7,530 bases of DNA, taken from Clostridiales bacterium (GTDB lineage Bacteria > Bacillota > Peptococcia > DRI-13 > UBA5745). The stretch covers positions 12,236-19,765 of the forward strand of contig WRNN01000002.1 in assembly GCA_009776595.1 (NCBI GenBank), given 5' to 3'. Within the stretch, counting starts at the first letter, position 1. Each line of letters starts with the position of its first letter. The notes under the pieces were generated by a model. That model had not been told where the DNA came from. It worked only from the letters and a program-made list of their open reading frames with translations, and did not search any database. The translations under genes were made by a program, and so were the position numbers. Of this stretch, positions 1 through 5,104 are shown one piece after another.

Positions 1-500
1 CCCGAGAAGGAACCGCCGCAGGGTCCGTTAAAGTTACTTTTGGAACATCTCGTTACGGGGCACACCCCGCCGGTACTGGCCAGTAAGCAGTTGCCGCAGC
101 CCTGGCACATCTCCGTCCAATATCCCAAATCCCTGTTCACGCCGATAAACTCTGTGTTCAGTCCGGGCAATACTACTTTGTCGGGAAATTTTTCCGCCAG
201 AAACTGAACGCCCGCCCCGCAGCCAAGAGACAGGATGCACTCGGCGCTGTCCAGGGCTTCTTCGTTTTCGTCCAGGAATTCCATATCGCACTGTCTGGTA
301 GGAGTAATTACTGTCGCAGCGAGTTTTCTGCCCTTGGCAACAGCCTCAATCTGCAGCATATCCGCCAGTTTCAGCGCTTCCTTCTCCCCGCCGGACATGC
401 ATACGGTCACGCATGTTCCGCAAGCCGCCACAACGACGGATTGAAAACCTTCCAGCGATTCTGCGATCTCATCAAACGACTTTTGTTCCGCGACAATCAA
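1..500 (-). CDS. metV: MetV, methylene-tetrahydrofolate reductase C-terminal-type Fe-S/zinc subunit (3' end cut by window)
   Basis: About 166 residues are visible; the C-terminus lies beyond position 1 (family members are usually a little over 200 aa). I translated it by hand from a TTG start at 500-498. That start sits 7 nt after a perfect AAAGGAGG and overlaps the upstream stop as TTGA. The next Met in frame (residue 35) would remove conserved cysteines. Visible motifs: an N-terminal Cys set (C27, C30, C34) and the family signature CQGCGNC at 132-138, followed by GGVCPVTRC (144-152) and NGPCGG (158-163). This signature defines the MTHFR_C/MetV family. From family knowledge, MetV pairs with MetF in the methyl branch of the Wood-Ljungdahl pathway, in the cytoplasm, and carries metal centres that pass electrons to the MetF flavin. 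The two HdrA-like genes upstream fit an electron-input module. metF is predicted immediately downstream, outside the window. Confidence 0.88.
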   Translation of the reverse strand, partial: MIVAEQKSFDEIAESLEGFQSVVVAACGTCVTVCMSGGEKEALKLADMLQIEAVAKGRKLAATVITPTRQCDMEFLDENEEALDSAECILSLGCGAGVQFLAEKFPDKVVLPGLNTEFIGVNRDLGYWTEMCQGCGNCLLASTGGVCPVTRCSKSNFNGPCGGSFS

Positions 501-1957
501 ACTGCTCCCTCCTTTAAGAAGTCCGTCAGCGTATCTTGTAAAACAGCGGACATAGCATGGGACATCTTGTGTACTTCTACTTTGTTATGATCAATACCCG
601 CGGTCTCCAGCATGGCGGATAACCTTTCCGCCTGCCTGCAAGCGCGCTTATTGCCATCAAAATGCTTGCATGCGTCGTCCATGCACACCAGCGCCATCAC
701 TTTTCCGTATTGGCGCAGCGCGCCGGATAGCTGCTCAAAGCCGATCCTGCCTCCGCAGGGAAGGGTTTCCGCGTCTATTTTCGAAGCCAATTCCCCCATG
801 GCAGGCAATATTTCCCGCAAGGCGATCGCGCCTGAATTCTCACAGCAAAACAGTTTGACTTTGCCGCGCTTTCCCTCCCGCTCATCCGGAAAGTCATCCG
901 TCGTGAGCGTGATGGCATTACCCGGGCAAACTGAGGCGCAAATGCCGCAGGCTTCGCAGGCGATCTTCATATTCTTCATCACCCGCGCCTCCTCATCCGG
1001 GGTCATAGCGCCATGCGGGCAAGCGCGATAACAGCTATAGCAGAATACGCATTTCTCCGCGTCGACGACCGCATAGTCCTCAGCCTTATCTATGCCGTCC
1101 GGATCTGTCTCCCCTCCCGGGCGGGCGGGGATCCCGACGTCCGCTTCAATCATCGAAAGGGTATAGTCTATCCCCTCGCTGATCCTGTCCGCGGCAGTAT
1201 CTCCACTGAAATAGTATACCCCTTTCCTGCTTGTGAGGGTGGGACTCAGCATATATCGATCTTCATTAATATATCCGGCTTCATTTACCTTCAGTCGCAG
1301 TTTAAGGGCAATTTCCGCGTAGGCGCCGTCCGCGCCGTAACCGCTATCCGAAATCACATGCTTCGTGAGGATATCCACTTCGTTTACGCCGTCCGAGACC
1401 TTGATTTGGAATTGATCTTTGTTCTGATCATAGTCTATGTTCAGCGATTCGTATTTGATAAAGGTAACGCCGGCCTTTCTTGCCGCCTGATACAGGCTTT
1501 CATGCGGCGTTCCTGCGGAGCGCATGAAGCGAAAGATATAGATTACATTGCGTTTTTTTAATGCGAGCGCCCGGGCTTCGTTTAGCGCTTTAACCGTCGA
1601 AGCCTGGGGCGACTCGTTAAAGTAATCCAGCAGAAAAACCACCGGGTACTTGGTCCGGGATCCGGCTAAGTGTTTCAAATCGTCGGATTCGTACAGGCAA
1701 ACCGGCTTCCCGCCATCGATAGAAGGCATTGCCTTACCCGCCGTTTCGGTAACGACCACCGCCGCCGCTTCCCTATCCTCCGCGACGCCGGATCCCCCGG
1801 CGCCGGCGACCAGCTTGATCTTAAAGCTGCCGCTCTCCCCGTGAAACGCCTTTATCCTGCTCACATCTTCGATGATGAAAGCCGAATAGCCCCGTTCCTC
1901 GAACCGATCCGCTAAAACACTGTTGATCTCGCTTTGCCCCATGATCAGAATATTCAT
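497..1957 (-). CDS. HdrA-like (degenerate) / 2x[4Fe-4S] / MvhD-like fusion protein, QmoB-like layout
   Basis: 486 aa, ATG start with AAGGAGG 6 nt upstream and a 16-nt gap to the preceding gene. Residues 1-275 align by eye along their length with the neighbouring 330-aa HdrA-like protein, including the first beta-alpha-beta unit, the core beginning PVVFLLDYF, and the final motif VYYFSGDTAADRISEGI. The GxGxxG loop is lost (MGQSEIN), as are the cysteines of this module, so FAD or cluster binding there is doubtful. Two ferredoxin-type sites follow: C303-x2-C306-x2-C309-x3-C313 and C334-x2-C337-x2-C340-x3-C344. Residues about 367-486 are an MvhD/FlpD-type domain (C371, C372, C401, C425, C430) that normally holds a [2Fe-2S] cluster. 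In known complexes MvhD-type domains link a hydrogenase or dehydrogenase to HdrA. No signal peptide or membrane segment is seen. The likely role is a cytoplasmic electron relay to MetV/MetF. The fold and family are solid; the exact electron donor is inference. Confidence 0.87.
   Translation of the reverse strand: MNILIMGQSEINSVLADRFEERGYSAFIIEDVSRIKAFHGESGSFKIKLVAGAGGSGVAEDREAAAVVVTETAGKAMPSIDGGKPVCLYESDDLKHLAGSRTKYPVVFLLDYFNESPQASTVKALNEARALALKKRNVIYIFRFMRSAGTPHESLYQAARKAGVTFIKYESLNIDYDQNKDQFQIKVSDGVNEVDILTKHVISDSGYGADGAYAEIALKLRLKVNEAGYINEDRYMLSPTLTSRKGVYYFSGDTAADRISEGIDYTLSMIEADVGIPARPGGETDPDGIDKAEDYAVVDAEKCVFCYSCYRACPHGAMTPDEEARVMKNMKIACEACGICASVCPGNAITLTTDDFPDEREGKRGKVKLFCCENSGAIALREILPAMGELASKIDAETLPCGGRIGFEQLSGALRQYGKVMALVCMDDACKHFDGNKRACRQAERLSAMLETAGIDHNKVEVHKMSHAMSAVLQDTLTDFLKEGAV
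498..512 (-). promoter_or_regulatory. Ribosome binding site and TTG start of metV
   Basis: On the minus strand a full AAAGGAGG lies at the 3' end of the preceding gene, followed by 7 nt and TTG. The TTG overlaps the upstream TGA as TTGA. Strong Shine-Dalgarno, weak start codon and stop/start overlap together imply translational coupling, which would help keep the fusion protein and MetV in fixed proportion. Confidence 0.8.
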
Positions 1958-1973
1958 CCCTAACCTCCTTGGT

Positions 1974-2966
1974 TCAACGCGCTAATATTTGCTCGGCAAC
2001 GGCCAATGCGTCGGCGTAGACTTCTTCGATCCGCCCGGGTCCCTTTGCGCAGCCTGCAACATATATGCCGGTATCCGCCGCCGGACCGGCGTTTCTCAGA
2101 AAGCCGTTGCCGTCCTGACCGAGGCCGCAGATTTCAGCCAGCCTGTCGGCGTCTTTCGGCGGATGTATGCCGTCCGAGAGCAGGATCAGGTCAAATTCCC
2201 GTTCGCGTATACCTTCGCCGGAAGGATCATCAAACACAACTGTAGCCGGGGACCCGGCCTTTACTTTCAGCGGCCTGCTCTTGATGAACTCAATGCCCAG
2301 ATCCTCAAGCTGTTTAAAATAATCGCCGCCGGAAACGGCTTGCATCTCCATATAGAAAAAGGTGATCGCACAATCGGGATAATAGTACCGTATCACCTTT
2401 GCCGCCCGGGTCGAATAGCTGCAGCATACCCTGGAGCAATACATGGCGTCTTCTTTCCTGTCGCGCGAACCGACGCACTGGATAAAGGCTACACGGTTCG
2501 GCGCCTGAGCAAAGAGCGCGTCTTTACTTCTCGTCCGGCATATTTCCTCCAGCGCCAGGCCCCGGACAATCCCTTCCTTACCCTCAATCTGGAGATGCCC
2601 GCCCAAAGCCGGAGATTCTTCAAAACCGGTTGCGACAACAACAGAAGATATACCGTTCATATACCGTAAGTCGCTGCCTGTCTTCACCGCGACAGAATAA
2701 TCACCGGCTTTGCCGCTGATATCCGTAAGGGTCGCGTCGTGGATTATGTCGATATTGGGGCTCTTTTCGACCTTTTCCCAAAGCCCGCCCACCAGACATA
2801 CGCCGCAATTGTTACACTTATCGGTAGCCTTGCACCCGTACGATCTGACTTTGCCGCCGATTCGCCCTGATTTCTCGACGATCGTGACTTTCTGTCCGCA
2901 TTGGGCCAACGCGTTCGCTGTAACGCTCCCCGACAAGCCTCCGCCAATAACCATCACATGCGCCAT
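1974..2966 (-). CDS. HdrA-like FAD-dependent oxidoreductase, QmoA-like (heterodisulfide reductase subunit A family)
   Basis: 330 aa, first gene of the leftward operon. The ATG at 2966 has a GGGAG ribosome site about 9 nt upstream, and the nearest upstream ATG runs straight into a stop. Visible elements: an FAD-binding Rossmann loop GGGLSG (8-13) with E31 ending beta 2; an HdrA-type cysteine insert C45-x5-C51-x2-C54-x2-C57; the VVATGFE motif (110-116); the HdrA hallmark IQCVGSRD (162-169) followed by YCSRVCC (176-182); and a C-terminal YVAGCAKGP (302-310) closing the flavin site. There is no ferredoxin domain, so it is much shorter than full HdrA (about 650 aa) and closer in layout to QmoA. 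HdrA flavins carry out electron bifurcation or confurcation in methanogen and bacterial complexes. Here the partners are the 486-aa fusion and MetV, pointing to methylene-THF reduction rather than to a true heterodisulfide. A stand-alone QmoA role is unlikely, as no qmoC or apr genes are seen. Confidence 0.88.
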   Translation of the reverse strand: MAHVMVIGGGLSGSVTANALAQCGQKVTIVEKSGRIGGKVRSYGCKATDKCNNCGVCLVGGLWEKVEKSPNIDIIHDATLTDISGKAGDYSVAVKTGSDLRYMNGISSVVVATGFEESPALGGHLQIEGKEGIVRGLALEEICRTRSKDALFAQAPNRVAFIQCVGSRDRKEDAMYCSRVCCSYSTRAAKVIRYYYPDCAITFFYMEMQAVSGGDYFKQLEDLGIEFIKSRPLKVKAGSPATVVFDDPSGEGIREREFDLILLSDGIHPPKDADRLAEICGLGQDGNGFLRNAGPAADTGIYVAGCAKGPGRIEEVYADALAVAEQILAR

Positions 2967-3009
2967 AACCTATTCTCCCGCATTCATTTTTTCATTTATG
3001 TTTCCCCGG

Positions 3010-3040
3010 TTGCCGCCGAAAATCAGGATGATTCCGGCAA
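3010..3040 (-). promoter_or_regulatory. Hairpin at the very 5' end of the HdrA-like operon mRNA
   Basis: Read on the minus strand, TTGCCG pairs with CGGCAA at the ends, then GAA with TTC, and TCA with TGA around a TCC loop, with two small bulges (GG and TT) on the 3' arm: 12 base pairs in all. It begins about where transcription should start. No T-run follows, so it is not a terminator. A 5' stabilising stem or a protein/RNA regulatory site is possible. Confidence 0.5.
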
Positions 3041-3042
3041 AA

Positions 3043-3072
3043 ATTATACCACGAAAACGGCTTTTCTGTACA
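3043..3072 (-). promoter_or_regulatory. Sigma-A promoter of the HdrA-like/metV operon (extended -10)
   Basis: Minus-strand TGTACA (3072-3067, 4 of 6 matches to the -35 consensus), an 18-nt spacer, and a perfect TATAAT (3048-3043) preceded by TGG, giving an extended -10. The transcription start should be near 3035-3038, leaving a leader of about 70 nt before the ATG at 2966. The elements are read directly; activity is inferred. Confidence 0.65.
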
Positions 3073-3125
3073 CCTTCCATTTTCCGTTTCTATGGTTCGG
3101 AATAGCCTGGAGCAGCCGGGCAAAC

Positions 3126-3155
3126 TTGACACCTCTTTGTCCTCTGCTCTATAAT
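3126..3155 (+). promoter_or_regulatory. Consensus sigma-A promoter pointing at the PucR-type regulator
   Basis: Perfect TTGACA (3126-3131) and perfect TATAAT (3150-3155) with an 18-nt spacer. Transcription would begin near 3162, about 290 nt before the regulator's ATG. No credible gene lies in between, so this would give a long untranslated leader or a separate small RNA. The -35/-10 match is seen directly; the product is inference. Confidence 0.7.
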
Positions 3156-3161
3156 CAATTA

Positions 3162-3452
3162 CGCAAGCATAATCACAAATATGGCCTCTTTTCCGTTCCG
3201 GTTCCCCCTGTGAGACGTCGCGGCCATTGGTATTCTGATCAATTAACCCGGCGTGGTATGGCTGTATAAACATAGAATGTAATACCAAACCGTTTATGAA
3301 AACACTGTATTATTATTTTTTCTATTTCTACATGCCTTTTTTTGTCCATGCGGACAGGATTCGCCGTGAATTTTGTCTGTTCCAACATAGCCTTTCTTGC
3401 CATAATGACAAGCGTTTTGTTTTCATTTGAAAGGAATACCAGAGGATGTTCT
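3162..3452 (+). other. Leader/control region with competing inverted repeats, no gene seen
   Basis: This is most of the 486-nt divergent gap. Inverted repeats: ATGGCC (3181-3186) with GGCCAT (3222-3227); TTGGTATT (3227-3234) with AATACCAA (3281-3288); and ATAAAC (3266-3271) with GTTTAT (3292-3297). A second TGGTAT (3254-3259) can also pair with 3282-3287, so several of these stems exclude one another. A weak second -10 (CATAAT, 3401-3406) lies closer to the regulator. T-rich runs at 3315-3320 and 3335-3343 have no GC-rich stem before them, so no intrinsic terminator is claimed. A 10-codon reading frame (ATG at 3182) lacks a ribosome site. No known riboswitch class was recognised. Confidence 0.4.
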
Positions 3453-5018
3453 ATGGATTTATCTCTTAAACTGCTCCTCTCGGAACTGCATATCGATCTG
3501 GAGACGCCGCTCCATGATAATCCCCGGTTTTCGAGCTACGAAATCTATGTGCCCGGAAACGCAGACCAGACGGAAAGCGTTCTGCTTATCGCAAGGTTAT
3601 CCGAAGCGCTCACCGCAGCCAAAGGAAAGTCCCTTTCTTTTCTTTGTGTCCGCGACCGCAGGCAGGACGCCTTGGAGACTGCCGAAGCTTTGCGTCAGGT
3701 TTACGTCATCAACCAAAACATGGACCAGAAAGAACTGCTGAACGCAGTGCGGCAGGTGTTTTCCCGCATAGAGTCCTGGGTGATGCAGATGCAGGAATCC
3801 GTGCTGGCGAACCGGGGCATGCAGGACTTGATGCGCCTTTGCGAGCCCATCATCGGAAACCATATCTCTGTCATGGACGCGTCGTTTAACCTGCTTGCCT
3901 ATACCAAGAATGTCGAAGCGGACGACGAGTCTTTGCTGCATCTTGTAGATAGCGGTTACCATCCGGAAGTCGCGCAGCCCGAGGAGACTTTGCAGCTTTT
4001 ACTGAAGCACCGCCCCATCGAGCAGTTTGAGACCGCCGGTGAGGACGGGCTGATTGTGAGCCATGACGCCCGGGTCAGTCAATATGCGACAGTGAAAAAG
4101 CTATACCGGTATAACGATTCCTTCTATGCCATCGTCACGATGGTGTGCAGCCCGCGGGAATACTCGGAAGCCATCGAAGAGCTGTATAAACTGCTGCTGA
4201 AATATATTACCTACTACTTTGTCAAAGAGCAGCCTCAGTTTGCCCAGCTCCGCTATATCGAGTCCTTTTTGAGCGAGCTGATCCGCAATACCTTTCTCAG
4301 CGAAGATGAAGCGAAAAACCGCGCCAGATCCCTCCATCTGCCCTTTGAAGGCTGTTTTGAACTGAACCTGATTGTCTTTCATGACACCTTGGACATCCCG
4401 GCGGTCCGGCTGGCGCAGGATCTCTCCATACGCTTGAAAGACACAAACGCCATTGTGTACAACCGCGATATCCTGGTGCTCCACCGGGTCGCCGGCACAG
4501 AGGATAACGAATCCAGGCGAAAACTTCTCGCCGATATGATCGGGGAACTCCCCTGTAACTGCGGCGTAAGCAACACATTTGAAAGCCTGTGGGATATGGG
4601 TTCCGCCTACGCCCAGGCACAGGCGGCTGTTTCCATAGGCGAACTGCTCCGCCTCGGGGAGAATGGAGAATCAGGATTCCGCTTCTACCCCTACGAAGCG
4701 TACTGGTATTATCACTTAATCGCAAACAGTATCGATATCACACCCAGCGTGCTGGCGAACAGCGTCGCCTTCAAAGCCGTTAAAACGCTCCAATTGTATG
4801 ACGAAAAACACGGCTCAACCTTGCAAAAAACGCTGCTGTCCTATCTTGAGCAGGAGCGCAACGCAACGAGTTCAGGCATGTTGCTGCATATGCACCGGAA
4901 TACAGTTTTATATAATATCAGGAAAATAGAGGACATACTGGGGCTTTCCCTCGATGAAGCCGATACCCGCATGAAACTTCTGCTGGGGCTCTATGCTGCC
5001 AGGATGAACAGGATATAA
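3453..5018 (+). CDS. PucR/CdaR-family transcriptional regulator
   Basis: 521 aa from the ATG at 3453, which has AGAGGA about 7 nt upstream. The frame stays open back to a TTG at 3342, but that start has no ribosome site and the extra 37 residues look non-coding. The C-terminal 62 residues (about 460-521) hold the PucR-type helix-turn-helix (HTH_30): MHRNTVLYNIRKIEDILGLS followed by ADTRMKLLLGL. The middle (about 125-250) contains a stretch typical of the sensor part of these proteins (EPIIGNHISVMDASFNLLAY), and about 270-400 fits the GGDEF-like/CdaR linker region. The N-terminal 100 residues are not recognised. No transmembrane helix is seen, so it is cytosolic. PucR-type proteins usually activate nearby catabolic genes on binding a small effector. 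It is divergent from the HdrA-like/metV operon and 86 nt upstream of hcp, so either could be the target. The family is sure; effector and targets are unknown. Confidence 0.85.
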   Translation: MDLSLKLLLSELHIDLETPLHDNPRFSSYEIYVPGNADQTESVLLIARLSEALTAAKGKSLSFLCVRDRRQDALETAEALRQVYVINQNMDQKELLNAVRQVFSRIESWVMQMQESVLANRGMQDLMRLCEPIIGNHISVMDASFNLLAYTKNVEADDESLLHLVDSGYHPEVAQPEETLQLLLKHRPIEQFETAGEDGLIVSHDARVSQYATVKKLYRYNDSFYAIVTMVCSPREYSEAIEELYKLLLKYITYYFVKEQPQFAQLRYIESFLSELIRNTFLSEDEAKNRARSLHLPFEGCFELNLIVFHDTLDIPAVRLAQDLSIRLKDTNAIVYNRDILVLHRVAGTEDNESRRKLLADMIGELPCNCGVSNTFESLWDMGSAYAQAQAAVSIGELLRLGENGESGFRFYPYEAYWYYHLIANSIDITPSVLANSVAFKAVKTLQLYDEKHGSTLQKTLLSYLEQERNATSSGMLLHMHRNTVLYNIRKIEDILGLSLDEADTRMKLLLGLYAARMNRI

Positions 5019-5029
5019 TACACATTTTC

Positions 5030-5045
5030 TGTTGTTATTCCAACA
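5030..5045 (+). promoter_or_regulatory. Candidate operator upstream of hcp (TGTTG-N6-CAACA)
   Basis: A perfect 5-bp inverted repeat with a 6-nt spacer, centred at 5037.5. If transcription starts near 5079, seven nt after the TATACT box, the centre falls at about -41.5, the class II position for CRP/FNR-family activators. hcp genes are often controlled by such regulators (HcpR, FNR). The half-site is short, and the link to a named regulator is inference. Confidence 0.4.
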
Positions 5046-5066
5046 TACTTTTCCTTCTTCCGATAG

Positions 5067-5072
5067 TATACT
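5067..5072 (+). promoter_or_regulatory. Probable -10 box of hcp (TATACT)
   Basis: TATACT matches the sigma-A -10 consensus at 5 of 6 bases and lies about 33 nt before the hcp start region. No good -35 is found at 16-18 nt upstream, which suits an activator-dependent promoter. A strong AAAGGAGG (5092-5099) follows. No terminator is seen after the regulator gene, so read-through into hcp is also possible. Confidence 0.5.
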
Positions 5073-5104
5073 CAAACAAGAAATACCGTATAAAGGAGGA
5101 ATGA

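Noticed and set aside
34..444. Two open frames (minus 34-291 and plus 235-444) at the left end
   Set aside because: They overlap metV, whose frame carries the full family Cys signature; both lack any recognisable domain.
1013..1561. 182-codon plus-strand frame antisense to the 486-aa fusion protein
   Set aside because: Shadow of a gene with clear ferredoxin and MvhD motifs; no ribosome site or family match.
2901..3269. 122-codon plus-strand frame across the start of the HdrA-like gene
   Set aside because: Begins inside a well-supported gene on the other strand, has no ribosome site and a low-complexity, non-protein-like composition.
2992..3288. 98-codon open frame on the minus strand upstream of the HdrA-like gene
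   Set aside because: TTG start without a ribosome site, no recognisable family, and it runs through the good promoter and 5' hairpin of the operon.
3305..3345. T-rich runs as possible intrinsic terminators of a leader RNA
   Set aside because: No GC-rich stem precedes either run; only weak A/T-rich pairing is possible.
3342..3452. N-terminal extension of 37 residues for the PucR-type regulator
   Set aside because: TTG start without a Shine-Dalgarno; it covers the shared 10-mer and a possible -10 box, and the ATG at 3453 has a proper ribosome site.
5014..5019. TATAAT overlapping the regulator's stop codon as the hcp -10 box
   Set aside because: No -35-like sequence at 16-18 nt upstream; TATACT at 5067 lies at a better distance from the hcp start and from the palindrome.
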